Shown: positions 1 through 6,625, counted from the first letter of the stretch. The stretch: 9,408 nucleotides of DNA from Spirochaetaceae bacterium (GCA_031267475.1 JAIRZA010000073.1:1-9408), one strand, 5' to 3'. A program made the numbers and translations. The notes: generated by a model from the sequence alone, not told the origin.

Positions 1-5
1 GCAAA

Positions 6-159
6 GCTTGTCCAGCAACCTATGAAAACCGCAGTTTTGTCGTCATCATGACGCGCCCATAGGGCGAAAAACTGCAAGAGCCTGTTACAAAATAACCGAT
101 TTTGGAACAGGCTCAGTAGAATTAACGCCCGCTTAAAAAGCTTGCTGGATAGGCCAAGC
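6..159. repeat. Nested inverted-repeat (multi-hairpin) intergenic element
   Basis: This non-coding stretch can fold into one branched structure. An outer stem pairs 6-10 (GCTTG) with 155-159 (CAAGC) and 11-18 (TCCAGCAA) with 142-149 (TTGCTGGA), leaving a five-base bulge. Inside is a Y-shaped unit: stem 31-38/68-75 (GCAGTTTT with AAAACTGC) encloses two adjacent short hairpins, 41-53 (CGTCA-TCA-TGACG) and 54-66 (CGCCC-ATA-GGGCG). A long hairpin follows at 78-114. The pairings are read directly from the sequence. What the element is (interspersed palindromic repeat, structured RNA, or 3' end of something upstream) is unknown. It does not resemble SRP RNA, tRNA or tmRNA as far as I can see. No open frame crosses the region: the forward frames entering from the left edge stop at about 24, 51 and 60. 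Confidence 0.5.
78..114. repeat. 16-bp inverted repeat hairpin
   Basis: GAGCCTGTTACAAAAT (78-93) and ATTTTGGAACAGGCTC (99-114) are complementary with one mismatch and a five-base loop. No T-run follows on the plus strand (AGTAGAATT), so it is a poor intrinsic terminator in that direction. It is the strongest arm of the folded region around it and could be a member of a dispersed hairpin repeat family. Confidence 0.65.
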
Positions 160-238
160 AAGTTATTGAAACAGGTCGAGTGAATGATCGCGAAGTGTTG
201 AAAAATACGCTTTCAAATTTTTAATGGAGAGGATGTTT

Positions 239-571
239 ATGGACATAAACCCTATGGATTTGATGAAGAGCGCCCAGAGGTTGCAAGACAAAATGGAAGA
301 CATCAAGAATAAGATAGGCGAAGTTGTTGTTACCGGCACGGCTGGCGGAGGAATGGTCGAGATTGACATGAACGGAAAACAGGAAATGACGGCCGTTCGC
401 ATAGAAGCCGAGGTTGCGGGTGATGTAGAAATGCTGCAAGATCTTGTTCTTGCCGCGTACAATTCCGCCATTGAGAAGGTGCGCGAAGCGGTAAAAAACG
501 AAATGGGCGCTTTTTCAAATATGTTTGGCGGTGTCATACCGGAAAACTTTTTTTCCAATCTAAAATTGTAG
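239..571 (+). CDS. ybaB: YbaB/EbfC family nucleoid-associated protein
   Basis: This small DNA-binding protein of the YbaB/EbfC family forms dimers that bind DNA and is thought to act in nucleoid organisation; it is classically linked to recR. From the ATG at 239 it has 110 residues, the usual family length of about 105-115. It shows an N-terminal helix rich in Met, Lys and Gln (MDLMKSAQRLQDKMEDIKNK), the central strand region VVTGTAGGGMVEIDMNGK and a C-terminal helix (MLQDLVLAAYNSAIEKV). An in-frame ATG at 224 would add five residues, but the Shine-Dalgarno GGAGAGG at 226-232 sits six bases before 239, so I prefer the later start. It lies 18 bases before recR and in the same frame, consistent with an operon. 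dnaX, often just upstream of this pair, is not in the window. Confidence 0.92.
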   Translation: MDINPMDLMKSAQRLQDKMEDIKNKIGEVVVTGTAGGGMVEIDMNGKQEMTAVRIEAEVAGDVEMLQDLVLAAYNSAIEKVREAVKNEMGAFSNMFGGVIPENFFSNLKL

Positions 572-589
572 CGCGTTGTCGAACCGCGT

Positions 590-1177
590 ATGAATGCTAT
601 TGACAATTTAGTCGCGTTGTTGTCGCGCTTGCCCGGTATTGGGAAAAAAAGCGCCCAACGGCTTGCGTACCACATACTGGAAGCGCCGCGTTCTTACGCA
701 AGCACCCTTGCCGCCTCTCTTGCAAACCTGCATGAAGCTATCAAGCGCTGTTCTGTCTGCGGCAGCTTTACGGAAACCGATCCTTGCGCGGTATGCTCTG
801 ATGAAACGCGGGACACGTCGTTGCTATGTGTTGTGGAACGGTCTTCCGATGTGCGCGTTATAGAAGAATCTCGCGAGTACAAAGGGCGTTTTCATGTGTT
901 AGGCGGGCTGATCGCCCCGCTCAACGGCGTGGGCCCGGACGATCTTTCGATAAATTCGCTGCTTGCGCGTCTGAATTCCGAAGGTGTACACGAAGTGATA
1001 CTTGCTCTGAATCCTACAGTGGAGGGGGACACAACCGCTCTTTATCTGCAAAAATTATTGAAAGAGACTCCGCTGACTATCACGCGCCTTGCGTCCGGCC
1101 TGCCTGTGGGCGGCGACCTTGAATACGCCGATCGTCTTACGCTTGCCCGCAGTCTGCGCGGGCGTATAGCAATGTAA
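590..1177 (+). CDS. recR: Recombination mediator protein RecR
   Basis: RecR is the DNA-clamp-like partner of RecO and RecF; it helps load RecA at gaps during recombinational repair in the cytoplasm. The 195-residue length is typical. The domains appear in the standard order: a helix-hairpin-helix segment at about residues 11-28 (LSRLPGIGKKSAQRLAYH), a zinc finger with Cys54, Cys57, Cys66 and Cys69, a Toprim domain from about residue 78 (LLCVVE) through ALNPTVEGDTTALYL (about 139-153), and the C-terminal Walker-B-like GLPVGGDLEYAD (about 170-181). The ATG at 590 has no strong ribosome binding site. It follows ybaB closely and in the same frame, so translational coupling is likely. Nothing is missing or broken. 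Confidence 0.97.
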   Translation: MNAIDNLVALLSRLPGIGKKSAQRLAYHILEAPRSYASTLAASLANLHEAIKRCSVCGSFTETDPCAVCSDETRDTSLLCVVERSSDVRVIEESREYKGRFHVLGGLIAPLNGVGPDDLSINSLLARLNSEGVHEVILALNPTVEGDTTALYLQKLLKETPLTITRLASGLPVGGDLEYADRLTLARSLRGRIAM

Positions 1178-1200
1178 TGTTGTAATACGCCGCCGCGTGA

Positions 1201-1271
1201 AGCGGCCGACGGGAGTCGAACCCGCGTCACAAGCTTGGGAAGCTTGGATAATACCGTTATATGACAGCCGC
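1201..1271 (-). tRNA. tRNA-Gly (anticodon CCC)
   Basis: Read on the minus strand, 71 bases fold into a full cloverleaf. The acceptor stem GCGGCTG pairs with CGGCCGC (one G-U pair) and has discriminator T. The D arm ATAT-AACGGTA-TTAT has three pairs plus a U-U mismatch. The anticodon stem CAAGC/GCTTG is perfect around the loop TTCCCAA, giving anticodon CCC for GGG codons. The T arm is GCGGG-TTCGACT-CCCGT. The CCA end is not encoded, since TCA follows the discriminator. It is convergent with recR and divergent from the amidohydrolase gene. Folding was done by eye. Confidence 0.95.
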
Positions 1272-1282
1272 TTTGTTTATGT

Positions 1283-1312
1283 AGTTTATTTCACATTATG
1301 ATTCAGTGTCAA
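1283..1312 (-). promoter_or_regulatory. Promoter of the tRNA-Gly gene
   Basis: On the minus strand there is a perfect -35 TTGACA (plus positions 1307-1312). After an 18-base spacer comes TAAACT (1283-1288), a 4/6 match to the -10 consensus. Its edge lies 11 bases before the mature tRNA 5' end, so transcription would begin just upstream of the tRNA with a very short leader for RNase P to remove. Confidence 0.6.
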
Positions 1313-1430
1313 CACAAGGGCGTGGAGCTTTTCGTTTGATTTAATGTTGGGCAATTGACTGCTTGCACAGTATTCTATTTTTTTGTACTTTTACTTATGT
1401 TTACAATTCTATCGCTACACTGGGGCGCTT

Positions 1431-2606
1431 ATGCTGGTTGAAGAAGTAAAGCGTTGCGTGGAAAAATATTATCCCAAAGGCATAGAAATTCGCCGCCGGA
1501 TACATCAATATCCTGAACTTTCAGAACAAGAAGTAGAAACGGCGGGACTGGCGGCGGCGGTTTTGCGCGAGCTCGGCATTGAAACCAGATGCGGCATAGC
1601 CGGAAACGGCGTTCTTGGTATCATACACGGCGCAAAACCGGGTAAAACGGTTCTTTTACGGGCGGATATGGACGCGCTGGCAATAGACGAGGCGGCGGAT
1701 GTACCGTTCAAATCAAAAAAGCCGGGCGTAATGCACGCCTGCGGTCATGACGGGCACACAGCCGGACTCCTTATGGCCGCCATGGCGCTTAACGAGTTAA
1801 AAGATAGATTTTCCGGGACGGTAAAGCTACTGTTTCAACCGGCGGAAGAAACAGTAGGCGGCGCGGAACGCATGATTGCCGCCGGAGTTTTGGAAAATCC
1901 GCGTGTAGACGCGGCTTTCGGCTGCCATTTATGGGGGCCGGCGGAAGAAGGGACGGTGCTTGTAAAATCCGGACCGCTAATGGCTTCCCCCGATGAATTC
2001 GCTGTTACGCTTTCCGGCGCGGGAGGGCACGGCGCTATGCCCCACTTAACAGCGGATCCGGCGCTTATGACGGCGCAGGCCATCGTTCAGTTTCAATCCA
2101 TCATAAGCCGGCGTAAAGATCCGCTGGAGCCGGCGGTGCTTTCGGTCTGCATGGTGCATGGCGGCAGCGCGTTCAATGTTATCCCTGAATCTATGGAAAT
2201 GAGGGGAACAATCAGAACTTTCAGCAAGGAATTACGCGATTTCATCCCGCAAGAAATGGAAAAAACGCTAAAAGCCATTACGCTGACTTCCGGTGGGACA
2301 TATAAGTTTGAGTTGAAAAAACTTTTTCCACCACTCGTCAACGATGCCGCCGCCGCGGACTTTGCGCGTAAGTCCGCGGAAAAACTGTTTGGAAAAGAAC
2401 GTGTAAAAGAAGCCGTCCCCAGTATGGGCGGGGACGACTTCGCCTATTTTTCCGAAAAAATACCGTCATGCTATTTTTTTGTTGGTATAGCGCCCAAAGG
2501 GTCTAAAGTTATTCATCACAGTCCGTATTTTAAGTGGGACGAAAAGGCCTTGCAGGTTAGCGCCGCCTGCCTGTGCCAAACGGCGCTTGATTATTTGAGC
2601 GTTTGA
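1431..2606 (+). CDS. M20 family (M20D-type) metal-dependent amidohydrolase
   Basis: This is a cytoplasmic zinc-type hydrolase of the HipO/IAA-amino-acid hydrolase group, which cleaves N-acyl amino acids to a carboxylate and a free amino acid. At 391 residues it has family-typical length. Visible motifs are RRRIHQYPELSEQE (about 21-34), RADMDALAI (77-85), the metal ligands in HACGHDGH (Cys104, His106), the glutamate pair PAEE (Glu139, Glu140), His166 in CHLWGP, the dimerisation/lid domain around SGAGGHGAMPH (195-205) and the C-terminal His pair in HHSP (362-365). The frame is open further upstream to a TTG at 1383, but ATG 1431 has GGGG six bases before it and gives a normal family N-terminus. 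A TACAAT at 1402-1407 could be a -10 element, though no good -35 goes with it. The gene precedes a polar amino acid ABC transporter on the same strand, much as M20 hydrolases accompany amino acid transporters in Bacillus (YxeP, YtnL). The exact acyl substrate cannot be read from the sequence. Confidence 0.93.
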   Translation: MLVEEVKRCVEKYYPKGIEIRRRIHQYPELSEQEVETAGLAAAVLRELGIETRCGIAGNGVLGIIHGAKPGKTVLLRADMDALAIDEAADVPFKSKKPGVMHACGHDGHTAGLLMAAMALNELKDRFSGTVKLLFQPAEETVGGAERMIAAGVLENPRVDAAFGCHLWGPAEEGTVLVKSGPLMASPDEFAVTLSGAGGHGAMPHLTADPALMTAQAIVQFQSIISRRKDPLEPAVLSVCMVHGGSAFNVIPESMEMRGTIRTFSKELRDFIPQEMEKTLKAITLTSGGTYKFELKKLFPPLVNDAAAADFARKSAEKLFGKERVKEAVPSMGGDDFAYFSEKIPSCYFFVGIAPKGSKVIHHSPYFKWDEKALQVSAACLCQTALDYLSV

Positions 2607-2667
2607 CAGCGCGTTAAATTAACGCGCTAAATTACCTTGTTAAATTTAACACGTTGATTTAACAAGG
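2603..2667 (+). promoter_or_regulatory. Palindrome array with -35-like box before the ABC transporter genes
   Basis: A perfect TTGACA (2603-2608) overlaps the stop of the amidohydrolase gene. Directly after it is a perfect inverted repeat, 2608-2617 (AGCGCGTTAA) with 2619-2628 (TTAACGCGCT). A second inverted repeat pairs 2635-2645 (CCTTGTTAAAT) with 2657-2667 (ATTTAACAAGG). Within these are three related palindromes: GTTAAATTAAC (2613-2623), GTTAAATTTAAC (2639-2650) and GTTGATTTAAC (2653-2663). The best -10 candidates (around 2626-2633) match poorly. A repressor-operator block or an RNA attenuator controlling the transporter is inferred. No T-run follows either hairpin, so a plain terminator is less likely. 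Confidence 0.45.
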
Positions 2668-2684
2668 CAGACTTGAGGAGGAGT

Positions 2685-3410
2685 ATGATAGCCATTAAAG
2701 ACCTTTGTAAATCGTTTGGCGCTTTTGAGGTACTAAAAAACATTAATCTTCATGTAGCCGAGGGCGAGAAACTTACAATAATCGGGCCGTCCGGTTCTGG
2801 AAAAAGCACTCTTATCCGGTGCGTAAACGGACTCGAATCGCCCACAGAAGGCTCCGTGATTATCAATGGCGAGCAGCTTAATAGCAACAGCCGCACATAT
2901 ATCGTCAGAAAATACTGCGCGATGGTTTTTCAGCAGTTTAACCTTTATCCGCACATGACGGTTCTGCAAAACATAACTCTTGCCCCAATCAAACTGCAAA
3001 AAAAGAGCAAGCGCGAAGCTGTGGAAATTGCTTACGAGTATCTTGATTTAGTTGGACTGCGCGATAAGGCGCAAGCCTATCCCGCGACACTTTCCGGCGG
3101 ACAGCAGCAGCGTATCGCCATAGCGCGCGCGCTTGCCACCCGCCAGAAAATACTGTTGTTTGATGAGCCGACTTCGGCGCTTGATCCTGAAATGGTGCAA
3201 GAGGTGCTTGACGTTATGATTCGTTTATCGCAGCAAGATTCGATAACGATGGTGGTTGTAACACACGAAATGGGTTTTGCGCGGCAAGTTGCGGACAGGG
3301 TAATTTTTCTTGATAATGGTGTTATAGTAGAAGAAGCCGCTCCTGAGGAATTTTTTGAACATCCCAAAAATGAGCGTACAGTAACTTTTTTAAGCAAAAT
3401 ACTCCGTTAA
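2685..3410 (+). CDS. Polar amino acid ABC transporter, ATP-binding protein
   Basis: This is a GlnQ/HisP-type ATPase that powers import of a polar amino acid. The 241-residue protein has every expected motif: Walker A GPSGSGKS (34-41), Q-loop FQQFNLYPH (82-90), ABC signature LSGGQQQR (136-143), Walker B ILLFDEP (156-162), D-loop SALD (164-167) and switch His194 in VVTHEMGFA. FQQFNLYPHMTVLQN is characteristic of the polar amino acid family. The frame extends to a TTG at 2673, but the purine-rich GAGGAGGAG at 2675-2683 overlaps those codons and serves as ribosome binding site for ATG 2685. The gene starts 78 bases after the amidohydrolase and 128 bases before the binding protein. Confidence 0.96.
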   Translation: MIAIKDLCKSFGAFEVLKNINLHVAEGEKLTIIGPSGSGKSTLIRCVNGLESPTEGSVIINGEQLNSNSRTYIVRKYCAMVFQQFNLYPHMTVLQNITLAPIKLQKKSKREAVEIAYEYLDLVGLRDKAQAYPATLSGGQQQRIAIARALATRQKILLFDEPTSALDPEMVQEVLDVMIRLSQQDSITMVVVTHEMGFARQVADRVIFLDNGVIVEEAAPEEFFEHPKNERTVTFLSKILR

Positions 3411-3449
3411 TCCCTGTTTAATTTGTGCATTTTGCTTTTTCAAGCGGTT

Positions 3450-3478
3450 GTTGTTTAAAACTTTAGTTTTCAAACAAC
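3450..3478 (+). promoter_or_regulatory. AT-rich hairpin between ATPase and binding-protein genes
   Basis: GTTGTTTAAAAC (3450-3461) pairs with GTTTT (3466-3470) plus AAACAAC (3472-3478) around a TTTA loop, 12 pairs with one bulged C. It is followed by TATATTTT. In the 128-base gap 3411-3538 this is the only strong structure. It may be a weak terminator, an RNA-stability hairpin that sets separate dosage for the binding protein, or an artefact of AT richness. I see no convincing promoter here. Confidence 0.35.
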
Positions 3479-3538
3479 TATATTTTACAGACCTGTTAAA
3501 AAATATTATTAGACAGGCTAAAGTTCAAGGAGAAAAAA

Positions 3539-4327
3539 ATGAAGATGTCAAAAATGGTTTTTGCGCTATGCGCTTCGGTTGCCGTGTTCAGCGCGGCAGG
3601 CTGCTCAAAACAGCAGGCGAATGGTTTGAGCGTAGAAGAAATCAAAAAATCAGGTGTGCTGAAAGTCGGCGTTAAGTCCGATGTCCCCGGGTTTGGCTTT
3701 TTCAATACGTCTACTAATGGATACGAAGGGTTTGAGATTGAGCTTGCTAAATTATTCGCCAGTGAAATACTAGGCGGCGCGGGAGCGGCTAATTTTGAGT
3801 CTGTAACGGCAAGGACACGCGGACCGCTGCTGGATAACGGCGAGCTTGATATGGTCATCGCTACGTTCACTATAACAGATGAACGAAAACTTACTTATAA
3901 TTTTTCCACGCCGTACTATATAGACGCGGTTGGGATGCTCGTGAAAAGATCTTCCGGCATAAATTCGCTTGCCGATCTTAACGGCTTGACGATAGGCGTC
4001 GCGCAGTCGTCTACAAGCAAAGAAGCTATCTCCACCGCGGCGGCGGCTTTGGGTATAACGCTGAATTTCGCCGAATTTTCAACATATCCAGAAATAAAAG
4101 CCGCGCTGGATTCAGGCCGTGTTGATGTGTTCGCCGTAGATAAATCTATACTAAAAGGCTATCTTGACGCCGATACGATCATACTTCCCGATGAATTTTC
4201 GCCGCAGCCCTATGGCGTTACAACAAAACTTTCAAATAAAGAGCTGGCGGATTATGTTGACGGGTTGGTAAAAAAGTGGCTGGAAGACGGCACAATAGCC
4301 GCTTTAATTACGAAGTTCAATTTATAA
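3539..4327 (+). CDS. Polar amino acid ABC transporter, substrate-binding lipoprotein
   Basis: This is a family 3 solute-binding protein (SBP_bac_3 type), exported and lipid-anchored, that captures the amino acid for the importer. It has 262 residues. The N-terminus MKMSK plus a hydrophobic stretch ends in a lipobox, AAGC with Cys22 as the lipidated residue. The mature part begins SVEEIKKSGVLKVGVKSDVPGFGF (about 31-54), followed by NGYEGFEIELAKLFASEIL, the segment DMVIATFTITDERKLTYNFS (about 104-123) and STPYY. These are family hallmarks. The GVKxDxPGFG pattern with GFEIELA recalls acidic amino acid and glutamine binders such as Campylobacter PEB1, so Asp/Glu/Gln is my best substrate guess, but cystine or an acylated amino acid would fit the neighbouring M20 gene. 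The ribosome binding site AAGGAG (3527-3532) is the best in this operon and fixes the ATG at 3539. Confidence 0.93.
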   Translation: MKMSKMVFALCASVAVFSAAGCSKQQANGLSVEEIKKSGVLKVGVKSDVPGFGFFNTSTNGYEGFEIELAKLFASEILGGAGAANFESVTARTRGPLLDNGELDMVIATFTITDERKLTYNFSTPYYIDAVGMLVKRSSGINSLADLNGLTIGVAQSSTSKEAISTAAAALGITLNFAEFSTYPEIKAALDSGRVDVFAVDKSILKGYLDADTIILPDEFSPQPYGVTTKLSNKELADYVDGLVKKWLEDGTIAALITKFNL

Positions 4328-4336
4328 ACGGCAACT

Positions 4337-5056
4337 ATGGGCGGACCTTTCGCGCTTGATCGCTGGCTGTTATTATTCTCGGACTTTAGCGTATTTGCTC
4401 AAGGTTTCGGGATAACGCTGCTGGTATCCCTGTTTGCTCTGTTGCTGGCCTTATTTTCAGGCGTGATTTTTGGATTATTTTCTATGACCGCTTTTGGGCT
4501 GCCAAAAGCGGTCAGCCGCGTGTACGTTGAATTTTTTCAGAACACGCCGCTTGTAATTCAAATATTTTTTTTATACAACGCGCTGCCATACACCGGTATC
4601 AAATTAGATCTGATAACCATAGGCGTTGTGGGAGTCGGCTTATATCACGGCGCGTATGTTGCTGAAGTTGTCCGCGCCGGTATTCTTTCAATTCCAAAAG
4701 GACAGTTGGAAGCCGCAAATTCACAAGGGTTTTCGTACATACAGTCAATGGCGTACATCATACTGCCTCAGACAACTGTAATCATACTCCCGCCGCTTGC
4801 AAACCAAGCGGTGAATTTAATCAAGAACACTTCGGTACTGGCGCTAGTCGCCGGAGGCGATTTGATGTACCGCGCCGACTCGTGGGCGTCGAACGGAAGT
4901 TTGAGTTACGGCCCCGCTTATATAGTTACCGGCGCGTTATATTTTATCCTATGCTTTCCGCTTACACGCTGGGCGCGGCGCTTTGAAGAACGCTTAAAGA
5001 CACGCGAACATCTAATTGTTCCGAAAGAAGCCGCCGAGGAAGGGGCGGGCGAATGA
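4337..5056 (+). CDS. Polar amino acid ABC transporter permease, first subunit
   Basis: This is an inner-membrane permease of the HisM/GlnP family, which forms the translocation pore with the second permease. At 239 residues it is slightly longer than usual because of a charged tail (about 220-239, with AAEEGAGE at the end). The hydrophobic segments begin at about residues 22-50. The conserved VEFFQNTPLVIQIFF is at about 64-78. The cytoplasmic EAA loop that docks on the ATPase is at about 110-131 (EVVRAGILSIPKGQLEAANS). The ATG lies nine bases after the binding-protein stop with no clear ribosome binding site, so coupled translation is likely. Its 3' end overlaps the next gene. Confidence 0.94.
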   Translation: MGGPFALDRWLLLFSDFSVFAQGFGITLLVSLFALLLALFSGVIFGLFSMTAFGLPKAVSRVYVEFFQNTPLVIQIFFLYNALPYTGIKLDLITIGVVGVGLYHGAYVAEVVRAGILSIPKGQLEAANSQGFSYIQSMAYIILPQTTVIILPPLANQAVNLIKNTSVLALVAGGDLMYRADSWASNGSLSYGPAYIVTGALYFILCFPLTRWARRFEERLKTREHLIVPKEAAEEGAGE

Positions 5057-5721
5057 GCTTTCAAATTTTTGCGGATATTTTTACCGCGGATAATTTACGC
5101 TTTTTGATGGCGGGTTTAGGCAACACCCTGCTTATTTCGGTTGTTACCGTTATAATAAGCATTGTTTTTGGCACAGTTCTTGCGGTTTGCAGAAATTACG
5201 GACGCGGTCTTGTCCGCTCCGCCGTTTCGGTATACATAGAAATTTTCCGCAATACGCCGCTATTATTGTGGATACTAATTTGTATATTCATGCTGCATTT
5301 TGGCACATCCACAAGCCGCGGAGCGCTGGCGCTTACGCTGTACACTTCGTCCGTAATCGCGGAAATAATGCGCGGCGGATTAAATTCTATCGCCAAAGGG
5401 CAATTCGAGGCGGCGCGCTCACAGGGTTTTAACTTTTTGCAGACCCTGTATTATATCATAATACCACAGTGCTTTAGGCGCGTTATTCCCTCGCTTATGG
5501 GGCAAATAATCACCACAATAAAAGACACTTCGTTTTTGGCGCAGTTCGCTATAGCGGAATTCTTTTTTAACGCAAAAGTCTTAATGAGCGGACTCCCGCA
5601 AACAACACACGTTACAAGCGCCCACATATTTACCATTTTTGTATTTGTCGCGCTCGTTTATTTTGTAATCAATTTTTCACTTTCCTGCATAGTCCGAAGA
5701 CTGGGGCGGCGCTATAGGTAA
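5053..5721 (+). CDS. Polar amino acid ABC transporter permease, second subunit
   Basis: This is the second HisM/GlnP-type permease, 222 residues and the normal length. It shows the motif YIEIFRNTPLLLWILI (61-76), the EAA loop at about 104-125 (EIMRGGLNSIAKGQFEAARS) and several hydrophobic helices, the last around FTIFVFVALVYFVINFSL (193-210). It shares an ATGA overlap with the preceding permease, a standard sign of coupled translation and heterodimer assembly. It ends the plus-strand group; 40 bases separate its stop from that of the convergent cobS. Confidence 0.94.
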   Translation: MSFQIFADIFTADNLRFLMAGLGNTLLISVVTVIISIVFGTVLAVCRNYGRGLVRSAVSVYIEIFRNTPLLLWILICIFMLHFGTSTSRGALALTLYTSSVIAEIMRGGLNSIAKGQFEAARSQGFNFLQTLYYIIIPQCFRRVIPSLMGQIITTIKDTSFLAQFAIAEFFFNAKVLMSGLPQTTHVTSAHIFTIFVFVALVYFVINFSLSCIVRRLGRRYR

Positions 5722-5771
5722 AAAACGCGGATAGGCGGATAGATAGATTAAAGCGCCGCGGTCAGACCGCG
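5720..5771 (-). terminator. Possible terminator between convergent operons
   Basis: The gap between the second permease and cobS holds repeats of CGCGG/CCGCG. One small hairpin pairs 5757-5761 with 5767-5771 around TCAGA, overlapping the cobS stop. On the minus strand a second CCGCG (5726-5730) is followed at once by six T (plus 5720-5725), so pairing of CGCGG (5767-5771 on the minus strand) with it would place a T-tract after a stem. The stem is short and its loop long, so this is only a candidate. I see no T-tract terminator for the plus-strand operon. Confidence 0.3.
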
Positions 5772-6625
5772 CAAAAATTTGATACGGCGGCAATAAACAA
5801 AAGGCATATAAGCTCGCCGCTTTCTATCGCGGCTCCAAGCGCGTCTCCAGAATAACCGCCGAGCGCCTTGCTATAAACGCGGGCGTAAAAAGCGGCGGAA
5901 AGAACACCCGCAAGCAGCGGGACGGCGAAATAACATAAGGCGATGATAAAAAAACCGCCGCCGTTGGACGGCGCGCCGTCCAACGGCGAAAACGGCGGCG
6001 TTCCCGCAAAAACTAAAGTCGCCGCAAGCCAAACGCCTAAACACACCAACAGCGCGACAGTCGCGCCCGCAAACGCGAATGAAGCGCGAGATTTAGCCGC
6101 AAGAGCCCCAAGCCCAGTTGGTTTTGCCGGAGATGTCATACAAGGAATAAGCGCCGCGCCAAGCCTGCCGCTCACGGGATATACAAAAATAAGCAGACGC
6201 TCCGGCGGAACATCAAAAAACACACTATTTACACCTTTCAAAAGCCCATAAAGCAGCAAAAGTTTAAGAATAAACGCGGAAATTCCCGCAAAAAGCCCAT
6301 AAACCCCGATTCTGGAATCTTTGAGTATGTCAAAACGCTTTTCACGGCTCACCGCGCCAAGAAAAGCATCGGCGGTATCCGACAAACCATCCAGATGAAA
6401 CAGATTAAAGCTCAAATATTGGACAACCAAGGCAGCGGCGACAGAAAAACCGCCTAGTCCGGTAAGGCGCATCGCCAAAAAGCAGCTTATCAAGGTCAAA
6501 AAAGCAGGAAATATCCCCGTTACCGGCAGATAAAAATCAATGCGGCTGACATCGAATTTGAAACGTCTTCTAACAGGAATACGCGAAACAAGACTCAGAA
6601 CAGAAAAAAAACGGTCAAACATCAT
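5762..6625 (-). CDS. cobS: Adenosylcobinamide-GDP ribazoletransferase (cobalamin synthase)
   Basis: CobS is a polytopic inner-membrane enzyme that joins adenosylcobinamide-GDP to alpha-ribazole (or its phosphate), the last assembly step of cobamides. From ATG 6625 it has 287 residues. Diagnostic motifs are the N-terminal DRFFSVLSLVSRIPV, FHLDGLSDTADAF (about 76-88, acidic residues expected to bind metal), KDSRIG (about 102-107) and the C-terminal GGYSGDALGAAIESGE (about 256-271). Hydrophobic helices lie between them. The frame is open to an ATG at 6691, but that would overlap the upstream gene by 77 bases; ATGs at 6625 or 6622 give the usual family N-terminus and an overlap of 8-11 bases with the CbiR stop. 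An odd segment, TPPFSPLDGAPSNGGG (about 209-224), between two helices is encoded by a long palindrome and is probably not part of the core fold. Confidence 0.93.
   Translation of the reverse strand: MMFDRFFSVLSLVSRIPVRRRFKFDVSRIDFYLPVTGIFPAFLTLISCFLAMRLTGLGGFSVAAALVVQYLSFNLFHLDGLSDTADAFLGAVSREKRFDILKDSRIGVYGLFAGISAFILKLLLLYGLLKGVNSVFFDVPPERLLIFVYPVSGRLGAALIPCMTSPAKPTGLGALAAKSRASFAFAGATVALLVCLGVWLAATLVFAGTPPFSPLDGAPSNGGGFFIIALCYFAVPLLAGVLSAAFYARVYSKALGGYSGDALGAAIESGELICLLFIAAVSNFCAV
5956..6000 (-). repeat. 30-bp perfect palindrome with T-tract inside cobS
   Basis: Positions 5959-5988 are a perfect 30-bp palindrome centred on GGCGCGCC (5970-5977). An additional 10-bp inverted repeat pairs 5956-5965 (CGCCGCCGTT) with 5991-6000 (AACGGCGGCG). 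On the minus strand the second stem is followed after one base by seven T (5948-5954). The two stems share bases and so exclude each other, an arrangement like an attenuator. The element stays in frame and encodes the Gly/Pro-rich loop PLDGAPSNGGG of CobS. It could be an inserted palindromic repeat, an intragenic terminator, or both. Confidence 0.8.

Noticed and set aside
1..220. SRP RNA (4.5S/scRNA) or dnaX 3' end, both often near ybaB-recR
   Set aside because: The conserved SRP domain sequence is not visible and no open frame crosses the region.
163..675. 170-codon minus-strand open frame across ybaB and the start of recR
   Set aside because: It lies antisense to two genes with clear family motifs and has no recognisable domain or ribosome binding site.
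1355..1391. TTGACT/TTGCAC as -35 boxes for the amidohydrolase promoter
   Set aside because: No acceptable -10 lies at 16-18 bases; the nearby TACAAT at 1402 is too far from either.
2608..2628. Perfect inverted repeat as an intrinsic terminator of the amidohydrolase gene
   Set aside because: No T-run follows, and the related palindromes nearby fit an operator array better.
5943..6251. Plus-strand open frame of 102 codons opposite cobS
   Set aside because: Its content mirrors the cobS palindrome and GC-rich codons; the CobS motifs on the other strand are decisive.
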